From: Betaproteobacteria bacterium UKL13-2
GTDB taxonomy: Bacteria; Pseudomonadota; Gammaproteobacteria; Burkholderiales; Usitatibacteraceae
Assembly (NCBI GenBank): GCA_001602455.1
Contig: CP012157.1
Location: forward strand, 2,413,733-2,477,732
Reading direction: 5' to 3'
DNA: 64,000 nucleotides
The first letter of the stretch is position 1, and each line of letters opens with the position of its first letter. Shown one piece after another: positions 55,587-64,000 of the stretch. Under the pieces are notes generated by a model. That model saw only the letters and a program-made list of their open reading frames with translations. It was not told the DNA's origin and did no database searches. The position numbers were made by a program, and so were the translations under genes.

Positions 55587-57281
55587 TCACTTCACCGGAG
55601 CAGTGTCCCGAACAGTGCGCCGCAGCACCTTGCCAACATTCGTCTTCGGCAACTCAGACCAAAACTCGATCTGCCGCGGCATCTTGTATCCCGTGAGCCG
55701 CTCTTTGCAAAATGCCATGATCGTTTCCTTAGTCAAGTTTGGATCGCTCTTGACCACCACGACCCGAACCGCCTCAGTGGATTTTTCGTCTGGCATCGAC
55801 ACCGCACAAACTTCCAATACACCGGGGCACATGGCGACGACATCTTCGATTTCATTTGGATAGACGTTGAAGCCAGAAACCAGAATCATGTCTTTCTTGC
55901 GATCGACAATCTTGAAATAGCCGCGTTCGTCCATCAAGCCAATATCACCCGACTTGAACGCGCCATCTTTACAAAACACCTTCGCTGACTCGTCGGGGCG
56001 CTGCCAATAGCCCTGCATAACTTGCGGGCCTTCGATACAAATTTCGCCGACCTCGCCGACACCAAGTATGTTTTCGTCGTCGTCACGGATGGTGACGATC
56101 GTCGACGGAAATGGCAGGCCGATACAGCCGTTGAATTCTGCAAGGCTAAGTGGATTACCAGTGGCGCCTGGGGAGGTCTCGGTCAAGCCATAAGCTTCGA
56201 TCAGTGTTTTGCCAGTCACACTTTTCCATTTCTCCGCGACGGCTCGCTGCACCGCCATTCCCCCACCAAGTGCGAGCTTGAGCCCCGAAAAATCCACATT
56301 TTTGAACTCGGGGTGATGCAGGAGACCATTAAAAAGCGTATTCACCCCTGTCAACACGTTCCAGCGCCGCGACTTAAGCTCCTTAATGAAACCATCCATG
56401 TCACGCGGGTTGGGAATGAGCACCGTTTCCGCCCCGCGTGACATGAAGTTGATCGAGGTGTTCAGCGCGAAAATGTGGTACATCGGCAGCGGCTGGATGA
56501 TGACCTCTTCGCCATCTTTCAAGCTGAGCCCCGTCCAGCACCCCACCTGCTGGATGTTGGCCACCAAATTTCGGTGCGTGAGAATCGCACCTTTTGAGAC
56601 CCCCGTCGTTCCACCCGTATATTGCAAGAACGCGATATCACTCCCCGCGATTTCTGGCTTGGTATAAGAGAGCGCCTCACCTTCTGCGAGCACCTGCTTG
56701 AACGAAACCGCGCCTGGTATGTTCCAAGCGGGCACCATTTTTTTGCGGTGCTTGATGACCCAATTGACCAGTAGAGACTTTGGAAATCCAAGTAAATCGC
56801 CGAGCTGCGTCGTGATGACGTGCTTGACGCCAGTGTGCTGAATACATTGTTCTAGGGTCGTCGCAAAATTCTCGATCACCACAATGGCTTTCGCGCCAGA
56901 GTCTTTCAACTGATGCTCCAGCTCGCGCGTGGTGTAGAGCGGATTGCAATTAACGACGACATATCCGGCGCGCAAGATGGCAAAAATCGCCACCGGATAC
57001 TGAAGGATATTGGGCATCATGACCGCGACGCGGTCTCCGCGTGTCAGCGAAAGTTTGTTTTGCAGATACGCCGCAAAATGTCGGGACAGCCGATCAACGT
57101 CCCGAAATGTCAGTGTTTTACCCATGCAGGTGAACGCCGACTGCGTGTCGTACCGCTGGCAGGCTGTATTCAACACATCCTTGAGCGACGCATAAGCATC
57201 GGGGTCAATATCGGCGGGCACGCCCTCTGGGTATTCGTTAAGCCATGGGCGATCATGTTTGGATGAAACGGCTGCATTCAT
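55587..57281 (-). CDS. fadD: Long-chain fatty-acid-CoA ligase
   Basis: Activates fatty acids to acyl-CoA via acyl-adenylate. In 564 residues the AMP-binding P-loop YTGGTTGVSKG lies at 221-231, YGLTETSP follows, and the C-terminal DRKKDMILVSGFNVYPNEIEDV hinge and GKVLRR lysine are present. The start MNAAVSSKHDRPW follows a GGAGAG ribosome-binding site. With the phasin, acyl-CoA-binding and WS/DGAT genes downstream on the map it suggests a lipid-storage neighbourhood. Confidence 0.94.
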   Translation of the reverse strand: MNAAVSSKHDRPWLNEYPEGVPADIDPDAYASLKDVLNTACQRYDTQSAFTCMGKTLTFRDVDRLSRHFAAYLQNKLSLTRGDRVAVMMPNILQYPVAIFAILRAGYVVVNCNPLYTTRELEHQLKDSGAKAIVVIENFATTLEQCIQHTGVKHVITTQLGDLLGFPKSLLVNWVIKHRKKMVPAWNIPGAVSFKQVLAEGEALSYTKPEIAGSDIAFLQYTGGTTGVSKGAILTHRNLVANIQQVGCWTGLSLKDGEEVIIQPLPMYHIFALNTSINFMSRGAETVLIPNPRDMDGFIKELKSRRWNVLTGVNTLFNGLLHHPEFKNVDFSGLKLALGGGMAVQRAVAEKWKSVTGKTLIEAYGLTETSPGATGNPLSLAEFNGCIGLPFPSTIVTIRDDDENILGVGEVGEICIEGPQVMQGYWQRPDESAKVFCKDGAFKSGDIGLMDERGYFKIVDRKKDMILVSGFNVYPNEIEDVVAMCPGVLEVCAVSMPDEKSTEAVRVVVVKSDPNLTKETIMAFCKERLTGYKMPRQIEFWSELPKTNVGKVLRRTVRDTAPVK

Positions 57282-57658
57282 CTTGCTCTCCTCGAATTGC
57301 TTTTGTTATCTGCGACTCTCAATTCACGCGATTCACATGATTGGAGCAGCAGTACGTTGTTAAAACTCTTTGCGTCACAGTTTGCCCCATTCTGGCGAGG
57401 TTTTGGCGACAACACAGCGCCGTAAGGCTCATATCTGATGGTACTTTTGTGACCAATTGGTCAGTGGTTACGCCGATGAATTATCGCCTTCATCATCGCC
57501 TTCATCTTCGGCTTCATCTTCGCCGTAGAAAACGCAGCTCCCCATAGTGTGAACACTCTAATTTTTCTAAATAGACTGCAATCCATTCTAAAAGGTTCAG
57601 TCAAATTCGCGCAATGAGCGAATCACCTTTTTAAACCGACTACTTTCAGGGGAACGAC
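57282..57658. other. Divergent spacer between fadD and phasin, with 12-bp repeat
   Basis: 377 bases without a credible gene. A 12-bp tandem repeat lies at 57483-57518 (ATCGCCTTCATC twice, then TTCGGCTTCATC). The phasin start is preceded by a CAGGGGAA ribosome-binding site. Confidence 0.6.
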
Positions 57659-58240
57659 ATGGCATCACGTTTGAAACAGGCGCAGCAATCGGCACAGGCC
57701 ACCAAGACTTCGACCCCAGTCGAGCAGATCACCGAAAAGCTCGGACAAGTCGCTGCGACACTTTCTGAACAGCAAATCGCCAAGCAAGTAATGGAATCTG
57801 CGCAGCAAATCTGGCTCGCGGGCTTAGGTGCCTTCTCCAAGACACAAGTTGAAGGCAAAAAAGTATTCGAAACCTTGGTCAAACAAGGCGAGGCACTAGA
57901 ATCGCGCACTCGCCATGTTGCCGAAGCGACGATGGAAACGGCGCGCGACCAAGCCACAAAAACATTTGAAGCTGCATCTGGCAAATTCGACAAGCTCGAG
58001 CAAGTCTTTGAGGCGCGCGTACACAAGTCGCTGAACCGCTTGGGCGTCTTGACCAGCAAAGATGTCGAAGCCCTCTCGAACCAAGTCGCTGAACTCGCTG
58101 ACACCGTGCGCGCCCTCCTTGCACAGGAGAAAAAGACAACCGTCGCACGCCCAGCCGCGAAGAAGGTTGTGACCAAAAAAGCGGCCAAAGCGCCTGTGGC
58201 AAAGAAACCCGCTAGACGCAAAGTCGCACAAAAGAAATAG
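57659..58240 (+). CDS. Phasin family (polyhydroxyalkanoate granule-associated) protein
   Basis: A 193-residue amphipathic helical protein. The phasin region (about 20-150) includes MESAQQIWLAGLGAFSKTQVEGKKVFETLVKQGE, the usual phasin core. It is followed by a Lys/Ala/Pro-rich histone-like tail (KKVVTKKAAKAPVAKKPARRK) as in PhaF/PhaI, which can bind DNA and help segregate granules. It implies PHA storage. A perfect-palindrome terminator follows at 58318. Confidence 0.9.
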   Translation: MASRLKQAQQSAQATKTSTPVEQITEKLGQVAATLSEQQIAKQVMESAQQIWLAGLGAFSKTQVEGKKVFETLVKQGEALESRTRHVAEATMETARDQATKTFEAASGKFDKLEQVFEARVHKSLNRLGVLTSKDVEALSNQVAELADTVRALLAQEKKTTVARPAAKKVVTKKAAKAPVAKKPARRKVAQKK

Positions 58241-58317
58241 TTTTTGTCACTGCCACCACGAGTCGCTTGCAACCCACTCCTCCTCGTCCCGATTCGCTCT
58301 GAAAACGGACGACCTCA

Positions 58318-58347
58318 AGCCCGAATCAATTGATTCGGGCTTTTTTT
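58318..58347 (+). terminator. Rho-independent terminator of the phasin gene
   Basis: A perfect 24-bp palindrome (arms AGCCCGAATCAA) at 58318-58341 is followed by a run of T to 58347. Orientation and position fit the phasin transcript. The acyl-CoA-binding gene converges on it from the other side. Confidence 0.9.
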
Positions 58348-58355
58348 CGTCGTGA

Positions 58356-58616
58356 CTATTCGCTCAGGACGCGTGCGACCAGTTTGATGTACGCCTTCTG
58401 CGCATCTTCTTGCGGTGTTCCCTTCAGTTTGGCCCACGCATCATATTTGGCGCGCCCAACAAAATCAGTAAAGCCGGGGCGCTCCCCGGTAACGTCCCCC
58501 TCTTGGCCTTGCTTGAAGTTTGCATACAGACGCAGTTTCATCTCATTGCCAGGATCAGTCTTGGCTTTGGTGACGTCTTTCGCGGCCTTATCAAAGAGCT
58601 TCTTGGTATCAGACAT
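58356..58616 (-). CDS. Acyl-CoA-binding protein
   Basis: An 86-residue four-helix protein that buffers long-chain acyl-CoA. Family residues are visible in KLRLYANFKQGQEGDVTGERPGFTDFVGRAKYDAWAKLKG. I start at ATG 58616 (MSDTKKLFDKAAKDV) because the frame upstream has no such similarity. It converges on the phasin gene and lies head-to-head with the WS/DGAT gene. Confidence 0.92.
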   Translation of the reverse strand: MSDTKKLFDKAAKDVTKAKTDPGNEMKLRLYANFKQGQEGDVTGERPGFTDFVGRAKYDAWAKLKGTPQEDAQKAYIKLVARVLSE

Positions 58617-58903
58617 GACGCTATATCCTCTAGTTTCGTAATGTTTTGCCCTGACTTTGTTGCGCCGCATCACAAATCTCGGCGCAGCGAATCCCGGAAT
58701 TCGGGGGTTTGCAGGGGTGCCTAATGAGGCTAAAGTAACTGTAACGGAATCAGTCGCCCCCTGCAATTTGTGGTGTTATACCGCTCTTCACCGAACAAAT
58801 TGCGACGCAAGTCAAAGGTAGTCGCGACCGTGCACGCTCGGCGGCCTTGCTCCTGGGGCAAGGCTTACCAAAAACAACATTCGGCAAACGACAAAGATCG
58901 ATT

Positions 58904-60394
58904 ATGGCGAGCATTTCCGGCATCCCCTCATTCTCTGTACTTGGCCGCGAACGTATGACTGGCGTCGATACGGCGTGGCTACGGATGGAACACCCCACCA
59001 ATCTGATGATGATTGTTGGGGTCATGATTTTCAACGATAAGCTTGCATTTCCGAAGCTCAAAGCGACCATTGAACAGCGTTTCTTGTCTTACCCGCGCTT
59101 TAAGCAAAAGGCGGTGCAAGACCCAACCGGCGCGTGGTGGGAGGTCGATAAGAAATTCGATATTGCCAACCACGTCAAGAAGACTAAATTGCCGGGACGC
59201 GGCACCAAAAAAGACCTCGAAGACTATGTCAGCCAGCAGGCAAGCGAACCGCTCGACTTCACTAAGCCACTTTGGCAATTTCAACTGATCGAAAATTACC
59301 GCGGTGGCTCGGCGCTGGTGACGCGCATTCACCATAGTTATGCCGATGGTATCGCGTTGATTTCGGTGATGCTTTCACTCACTGGCGAGACGCCTGAGGC
59401 AAGCCTCGTTAAGCCGAAAAAGACCGACAAGCGCCCGCGTGACGAAATGGATTTTTGGACGTCCGTCACCAAGCCAATGGCATCGGTCATGTCCGGCGCG
59501 ATGAAACTCACCCGTGGACTCGTTGAACAAGGTTTAGAAATCGCGAAAGACCCGGCGACCATGCGCGAGTTCGCCACCAAGGGCGTTGAACTCGCCGAGG
59601 AGTTGCGCAAGATTGCGACGATGCAGCCAGACTCCAAGACCCGCTACAAAGGGTTGCTCGGGCGGCAGAAACGCGTCGCGTGGTGCGAACCTCTACCGCT
59701 GGCCGAAGTAAAGGTCATCGGCAAGGCGCTGGGGGCGTCGATTAATGACGTATTGCTCGCCACCGCGGCGGGTGCGCTCCGCGACTATCTACGGCAAAAC
59801 AATGACCCGACCGAAGGTGTTGAGCTTCGCGCGGTCGTTCCGGTCAATTTGCGTCCGGTTGAAAAAGCGGGTGAATTGGGCAATCAGTTCGGCCTCGTAT
59901 TTGTTGACCTGCCGGTCGGCATTGAAGACCCACTGGCGCGGCTCGAACTGGTGCGTTCTCGCATGTCCGCACTGAAGGGGTCATCACAACCCATCGTCGC
60001 ATTTGTACTGCTCTCAGCGGTGGGCTTGGGACCAAAAATTTTGCAGGATCAAATCAGCGGGCTGATCGGGCGCAATGCAACAGCCGTCATGACCAATGTG
60101 CCGGGGCCACAAAAGCCGCTCTACCTAGCGGGGGCAGAAATCGACGAAATCGATTTTTGGGTGCCCCAATCCGGCGGTATTGGCATGGGGCTATCGATCC
60201 TGACCTATAACGGCAAAGTGCAGTTTGGCCTCATCACCGATGGCGGCCTTGTACCTGACCCGCATAACGTCATCGATCGTTTTGCGGAGGAGTTTGAAAA
60301 ACTTGTGATGCTCACACTGATGGGGCCATACGGGCCCGAGTATGACGAGGTGCTTGAGCAGGTCTTTGGCGGCAAAGGCAAAAAACAACGATGA
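58904..60394 (+). CDS. Wax ester synthase/diacylglycerol acyltransferase (WS/DGAT)
   Basis: Uses acyl-CoA to esterify a fatty alcohol or diacylglycerol, making neutral storage lipid. The active-site HHxxxDG is HHSYADG (143-149). PLWQFQLIE lies upstream, and the C-terminal ATAVMTNVPGPQKPLYLAG is a family signature. The start is ATG 58904 (MASISGIPSFSVLGRERMTGVDTAWLRME), giving 496 residues. It overlaps the small gene at 60391 by 4 bases. Nearby fadD and acyl-CoA-binding protein could supply and carry its substrate. Confidence 0.93.
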   Translation: MASISGIPSFSVLGRERMTGVDTAWLRMEHPTNLMMIVGVMIFNDKLAFPKLKATIEQRFLSYPRFKQKAVQDPTGAWWEVDKKFDIANHVKKTKLPGRGTKKDLEDYVSQQASEPLDFTKPLWQFQLIENYRGGSALVTRIHHSYADGIALISVMLSLTGETPEASLVKPKKTDKRPRDEMDFWTSVTKPMASVMSGAMKLTRGLVEQGLEIAKDPATMREFATKGVELAEELRKIATMQPDSKTRYKGLLGRQKRVAWCEPLPLAEVKVIGKALGASINDVLLATAAGALRDYLRQNNDPTEGVELRAVVPVNLRPVEKAGELGNQFGLVFVDLPVGIEDPLARLELVRSRMSALKGSSQPIVAFVLLSAVGLGPKILQDQISGLIGRNATAVMTNVPGPQKPLYLAGAEIDEIDFWVPQSGGIGMGLSILTYNGKVQFGLITDGGLVPDPHNVIDRFAEEFEKLVMLTLMGPYGPEYDEVLEQVFGGKGKKQR

Positions 60395-60696
60395 TGATGA
60401 ATAGTATTGAGCTAAGAACGCGAGTTTTACTTTCGCTTCAGTCTGCTTTGTTAGGGGAAATTACGCCTAATGTTAGAGGAATCACCTGCCGCTGGGACAC
60501 GTCTGAAATCATGATTGTTTGTTATCTGCAGGGTGAAGTTAGCGAAGATATTGAAGAATCCATGGCGTGTGTCGCCACTGAGGTCATGGCCGATTTCCCT
60601 GAGCATCAAGTTGAGATTGCGTGTAAAGAATTAAATGAACCTGAACCATTGAATCCTTACACATTATCTGCATGGGTTTATCGACGAAAAGAGTAA
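60391..60696 (+). CDS. Small acidic protein, possible immunity-like, unknown
   Basis: A 101-residue protein (RVLLSLQSALLGEITPNVRGITCRWD...EIACKELNEPEPL...AWVYRRKE). It resembles small orphan proteins sometimes linked to toxin immunity, but I cannot name a family with confidence. Its start overlaps the WS/DGAT stop, yet its base use is visibly AT-richer than both neighbours, which suggests acquisition. No toxin gene lies beside it. Confidence 0.6.
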   Translation: MMMNSIELRTRVLLSLQSALLGEITPNVRGITCRWDTSEIMIVCYLQGEVSEDIEESMACVATEVMADFPEHQVEIACKELNEPEPLNPYTLSAWVYRRKE

Positions 60697-60820
60697 TTCG
60701 GCCATTTCCAGTCTTCAGCGTCAGCGAAATTCAAGCTTGAGATGGTTGCGGCGGCGACTTAGCCTGAATGTTTCATCGCGTTGTCAGCGACGGCGGGCGA
60801 GGAGTACCGCGCTGCCGCCC

Positions 60821-61771
60821 TCATTTCACCACCCACGGAAGTCGGTCGAGATCCACGTTGCCGCCGGTAATGATGATCCCGACACGCTTACCTTTAACAT
60901 CAATGCTGCCTTCCAGAATCGCGGCAAGTGGCGGACAACATGACGCTTCGCAGATGAATTTGCCGTATTCCCAAGTCATTCGCATGGCGCGAATGATGCC
61001 CTCCTCACTCGCGACACCAATACCATCCACATCGCGCCGAATATTGCCGAATGTTCGCTCCGACAGTACCGTAAGCAGGCCATCACAAATCGTCTGCGGC
61101 GTCTGACTCGTTACACGCACGCCGGATTGGAATGACCTCGATCCATCATCCGCCCCGCGCGGTTCACCGCCGAATACTTTGATGTCGGGCTTGAGCCCCT
61201 TGGCCGCGATCGCCGTGCCGGATAACAAACCTCCTCCACCGAGCGGCGAGATGATGATGTCCAGATTCGGCAGGTCTTCTAGCAATTCAATGGCCGCCGT
61301 GCCCTGCCCCGCAATCACGTCATCATTGTCGAACGGATGAATCAGTTCATAACCGTGTTCGCCAATCAGTGCGCTCACTGCGGCTTCGCGCGCTGCAGTG
61401 TTGGGCGCGCAATATTGAATTGTGGCACCGTACCCTTCGATTGCACGTTTTTTGGGGGCGGGAGCATTCTCCGGCACGACCACCGTTGCCTTGATTCCCC
61501 TGAGACCTGCCGCCCATGCGAGTGCCGCGCCGTGGTTACCCGAGGAATGGGTCACCACACCGCGCTTAGCCGCCTCATCACTCAACGAAAAGATGGCATT
61601 ACAGGCACCACGCGCCTTGAATGCGCCAACCTTTTGAAAATTCTCACACTTAAAGAAAATTTCCGCACCAACTTCCCGATTGATGAAGTCGCTCTTGATC
61701 AATGGCGTACGATGGATGTGTGGCTTGATACGTTGGTGAGCGGCTTGTATGTCGGCGAGCGTAACGGGCAT
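60821..61771 (-). CDS. Threonine/serine dehydratase-type PLP enzyme
   Basis: Deaminates a hydroxy-amino acid to a 2-oxo acid. The PLP lysine lies in VGAFKARGA, and SSGNHGAALAWA, SPLGGGGLLSGT and the C-terminal GIIITGGNVDLDRLPW are fold-type II motifs. At 316 residues it lacks the ACT-like regulatory domain of biosynthetic IlvA, so it is a catabolic threonine dehydratase, serine dehydratase or 3-hydroxyaspartate ammonia-lyase; sequence by eye does not decide. Confidence 0.88.
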   Translation of the reverse strand: MPVTLADIQAAHQRIKPHIHRTPLIKSDFINREVGAEIFFKCENFQKVGAFKARGACNAIFSLSDEAAKRGVVTHSSGNHGAALAWAAGLRGIKATVVVPENAPAPKKRAIEGYGATIQYCAPNTAAREAAVSALIGEHGYELIHPFDNDDVIAGQGTAAIELLEDLPNLDIIISPLGGGGLLSGTAIAAKGLKPDIKVFGGEPRGADDGSRSFQSGVRVTSQTPQTICDGLLTVLSERTFGNIRRDVDGIGVASEEGIIRAMRMTWEYGKFICEASCCPPLAAILEGSIDVKGKRVGIIITGGNVDLDRLPWVVK

Positions 61772-61800
61772 AGTTAATCAATACCAAAGTGACCAATCGG

Positions 61801-61836
61801 CGGGCATCTTCAGACCAAACAGCTTGAAAATGCCCG
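61801..61836 (+). repeat. Dispersed hairpin, copy 3
   Basis: CGGGCATCTTCAG and CTTGAAAATGCCCG pair around CAGACCAAACAG-type loop sequence that also occurs in copy 1. It lies between the TPR-like gene and the dehydratase, without an adjoining inverted-end element. Confidence 0.8.
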
Positions 61837-61857
61837 TAAATAATGGGGTTTCCCAAA

Positions 61858-62628
61858 TCATTCGTCTTCGAGTTCAGCCTTCGCGATTTCGATGTCCATT
61901 GTCTCCATCGCGTCGCGGCCCTTCATCTTTGCGGCCTTCTCATAGAGCGTGGTGGCCTTATCGACTTCTTTGTCGCCGAACAACATCAACAGTCCATTGG
62001 CGTACTCGATATGCGCGATGGGTGACTGCGGGTTAAGTTTGATTGCCTTCTCGAAGTGATCCACGGCCGCGTCTTTATTCGTGCCATAGGTCAACTTACC
62101 CACCATCGCACCTACCTTATCGATTATCTCGGCGTGGTAGGCACCCATCGCAGTGTGAGCGTCGGCGTGCTTGGCATCGAGTTTGAGTGCGGCTTCGAGC
62201 GCACTCTTGATTTTGCCGCCATAGCCTTCCTTAAGCGCCTTGATCACCGAGATGGACTGTGAGTAACGCCCGGCGGCATAGGCGTATTGATAGTGCGCGT
62301 TGGCGTTCCTCGGCTCTGCCTTCACTAGCGCCTCGGCCATCTGCATCACATCTTGGAAAAGCGCGACTTTGCTCGCGGCTTTGTTCTCGACGTGATTGGC
62401 ATAAATGGCGGTCGCTTTTATCGCAACGATGTGTCCCTGACCCAGCTCAACGGCGCTGGCATAGTCTCCCACATGAAAGGCACGCCAAGCATCTTGCAAA
62501 CCCGTGTCTTTGGGAAAGGGCTCATTGTCCCCTTTATGCAGTCCATCCCATGCTGTTTTCAGCGCCGCGCCGGCGAAGGTAAGTGACATCGAATCCACCG
62601 GGGTTTTGCGCCATTTTGCTTTTGCCAT
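61858..62628 (-). CDS. TPR-repeat-like protein, unknown
   Basis: A 256-residue helical protein. Tetratricopeptide-like pairs are visible, e.g. LVKAEPRNANAHYQYAYAAGRYSQ, ALKLDAKHADAHTAMGAYHA and AIKLNPQSPIAHIEYANGLLMLFGDKEVDKATTLYEKAAKMK. No signal peptide is present. Such scaffolds mediate protein contacts; the partner is unknown. A similar gene often sits near lipid or granule genes, but that link is weak. Confidence 0.8.
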   Translation of the reverse strand: MAKAKWRKTPVDSMSLTFAGAALKTAWDGLHKGDNEPFPKDTGLQDAWRAFHVGDYASAVELGQGHIVAIKATAIYANHVENKAASKVALFQDVMQMAEALVKAEPRNANAHYQYAYAAGRYSQSISVIKALKEGYGGKIKSALEAALKLDAKHADAHTAMGAYHAEIIDKVGAMVGKLTYGTNKDAAVDHFEKAIKLNPQSPIAHIEYANGLLMLFGDKEVDKATTLYEKAAKMKGRDAMETMDIEIAKAELEDE

Positions 62629-62671
62629 TTTCTCCGTCCTCGTGTTAGGCCGATTCCACTGTGCCGTGGAT

Positions 62672-63358
62672 TCAACTCGTGTAGTGATCCATCAAATGGT
62701 CAAGATGTGACTTTGCCTCGCCGACCAGATACGGTGCCAAGAGGCGCATCACCTGATACACACCACGCGTCAGATGCCGCTTGGGATCATCCCTGATTCC
62801 CGCACGGTGCTTGAGATTTTCGTAGTTCAGCCAGTAGGTCGCCACGACGAGAATATTCTCGGCGAGCGCCTCAATCATCGGTGCCGTTGCCCTCATCGCA
62901 CCGGCATCCACCAGCGAGTTACACATCCCTCGGATGGCCTCGCGTTTGTGGCCAATGATGATATTGAAGTGCGAACGAAGCTTTGCGTCACGCGCCATCA
63001 AGTCATCAAGGTTGCGATAGAGAAACCGATATTGCCAAATCCGCTCAAACATCATATGCAGGTACAGCCACAAGTCTTCCATCGCTGAGGGCGCATCATT
63101 GATCGGTTCAGGCGCGATATCGATCTGTTTTTCAAAGTCTGAGAACAGATGGTGAATGATCTCGTTCTTGTTGCGAAAGTGGTAGTAGAGGTTACCCGGC
63201 GAGATATCCAATTCGTCGGCGATATGTCCCGTGGTGACATTCGACTCGCCCTCAGCGTTGAAGAGATCAAGACTGACCTTAAGGATGCGTTCGCGAGTTC
63301 GTGCTGAGCGTGACGGCGGCGGCGCCAACGGCTTGAACGGTGAAGGAATGATGGACAT
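62672..63358 (-). CDS. TetR/AcrR-family transcriptional regulator
   Basis: A 228-residue repressor. The N-terminal HTH (ARTRERILKVSLDLFNAEGESNVTTGHIADELDISPGNLYYHFRNKNEI, about residues 19-70) is textbook TetR. The C-terminal ligand domain is unassigned. It lies 9 bp beyond the patatin stop in the same direction, so the two may share a transcript. A role in lipid metabolism control is inference from neighbours. Confidence 0.92.
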   Translation of the reverse strand: MSIIPSPFKPLAPPPSRSARTRERILKVSLDLFNAEGESNVTTGHIADELDISPGNLYYHFRNKNEIIHHLFSDFEKQIDIAPEPINDAPSAMEDLWLYLHMMFERIWQYRFLYRNLDDLMARDAKLRSHFNIIIGHKREAIRGMCNSLVDAGAMRATAPMIEALAENILVVATYWLNYENLKHRAGIRDDPKRHLTRGVYQVMRLLAPYLVGEAKSHLDHLMDHYTS

Positions 63359-63367
63359 TGAGAAATG

Positions 63368-64000
63368 TTACACCGTCGTTGACGCTGCGGATGAATCCGC
63401 AGTTTTGCCGCGGCTCTGCGCCACGAAACGCTCGAGGTCTTGAATGACCTCGGACAAATCCGTGGTGAGCGCCTTGACTTGCGTTTGCGCCGATACCCGT
63501 TGCCGCTGTTTCAGTAGACGCTGATCGAGCGTACGCTTGGTGTCGCGCAATATGTCCAAATTCAATGTAATGCCGTACTTGGCGAGGATCGGCGTGAGGG
63601 CATGACGTCGTTTCAGCAAATCTTGCCGAGTCCGTTGGTAGGCGTGCTCACACACTCGCTTGCGCGTGGTGTAGGAAAACAGATTCGTAAAGAAAATTTC
63701 GGCGTCGTCTTTGGCAGGTTCGAACAGCACCACATCGCGGTCTTTGTATTGTGTCAAATACTTCTGGAGGCCAACCTGCATTCGCGAATGGATGATCGCG
63801 CGGAAGGTCTGCGACAGCACGGTCGGCAATCCGCCTTCGCTGAGCTTTTGCATCGGTGGTCGGCCATGTCGCTTCGCATGATTCGCATCAAACGGAACAA
63901 GCGGATTCACGCACAGCACCAACTGAGCGCCTTCTTCCAAGGCAACCGAGGCATTTAACGTTTTTTTCAGTGCGCCGTCGACATAATAATGCCCCTCGAT
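63368..64000 (-). CDS. Patatin-like phospholipase, N-terminus beyond window
   Basis: The frame is open from 64000 to the stop at 63368, giving the C-terminal ~210 residues. EGHYYVDGALKKTLNASVALEEGAQLVLCVNPLVPF contains the patatin DGA catalytic Asp. The region after it (LFSYTTRKRVCEHAYQRTRQDLLKRR) is a helical tail ending in a Ser/Ala-rich stretch. The Ser nucleophile (GxSxG) would be upstream of the window. Confidence 0.85.
   Translation of the reverse strand: MEGHYYVDGALKKTLNASVALEEGAQLVLCVNPLVPFDANHAKRHGRPPMQKLSEGGLPTVLSQTFRAIIHSRMQVGLQKYLTQYKDRDVVLFEPAKDDAEIFFTNLFSYTTRKRVCEHAYQRTRQDLLKRRHALTPILAKYGITLNLDILRDTKRTLDQRLLKQRQRVSAQTQVKALTTDLSEVIQDLERFVAQSRGKTADSSAASTTV

Noticed and set aside
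1-64000. tRNA or rRNA genes as island attachment sites
   Set aside because: I looked for T-loop-like GGTTCGAATCC patterns and rRNA-like stretches on both strands by eye and found none that could be supported.

Overview
The window reads as chromosomal DNA of a betaproteobacterium, probably Burkholderiales-like. The supports are a beta-type RecA with an adjacent RecX, an OxyR with both redox cysteines, a ribBA whose cyclohydrolase half is degenerate, PHA and wax/TAG storage genes, and moderate-to-high GC. A crtB-crtI-bchO-bchD-bchI block next to hemA says the organism makes carotenoids and inserts Mg into protoporphyrin, so it is probably an (aerobic) anoxygenic phototroph. No puf, puh or other bch genes lie in the window.

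Layout. 1-3.5 kb: an aldehyde dehydrogenase (cut by the window edge) and deoC, probably once one deoxyribose-catabolic operon, now separated by an IS3-family element. 3.7-6.5 kb: recX, recA with tandem LexA boxes, and pncC. 6.7-12.4 kb: nucleoside transporter, tatD, copper ATPase with a divergent HMA chaperone, and a LOG protein. 12.5-20.7 kb: the pigment block facing away from hemA, with a PpsR-like TGT-N12-ACA palindrome over the hemA promoter. 20.7-34.3 kb: oxyR and an MFS transporter, a ParA-like ATPase, then a minus-strand housekeeping run (GDPD, pgpA, thiL, nusB, ribH, ribBA, ribE, ribD, nrdR, glyA, apbE). 34.5-37.7 kb: coniferyl-aldehyde-type dehydrogenase and a GMC oxidoreductase.

37.7-52.8 kb is an accessory island bounded by two direct copies of a composite repeat (about 200 bp). 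It holds an IS30 remnant, a DUF2130 protein, a 1266-residue protein with a nuclease-like N-terminus and no recognised function, helicase and ORF6N stubs, and a type I restriction operon (hsdM-yhcG-hsdS-hsdR). hsdR and hsdS are open, but hsdM and yhcG need about twelve frame corrections, all fitting single missing bases. 52.8-64 kb: msrA, phzF, two membrane proteins, and lipid/storage genes (fadD, phasin, acyl-CoA-binding protein, WS/DGAT), then a dehydratase, a TPR-like protein, a TetR regulator and a patatin.

Two themes run through the non-coding DNA. One is a set of short tandem arrays of unrelated sequence that share an 11-bp unit length, at five intergenic sites. The other is a dispersed 134-146 bp element with GGGAACTTC-type inverted ends, sometimes joined to a 38-bp hairpin. 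Single-base-deletion frameshifts also affect msrA, phzF and a conserved gene at 34 kb, so base accuracy should be checked before pseudogenes are accepted.
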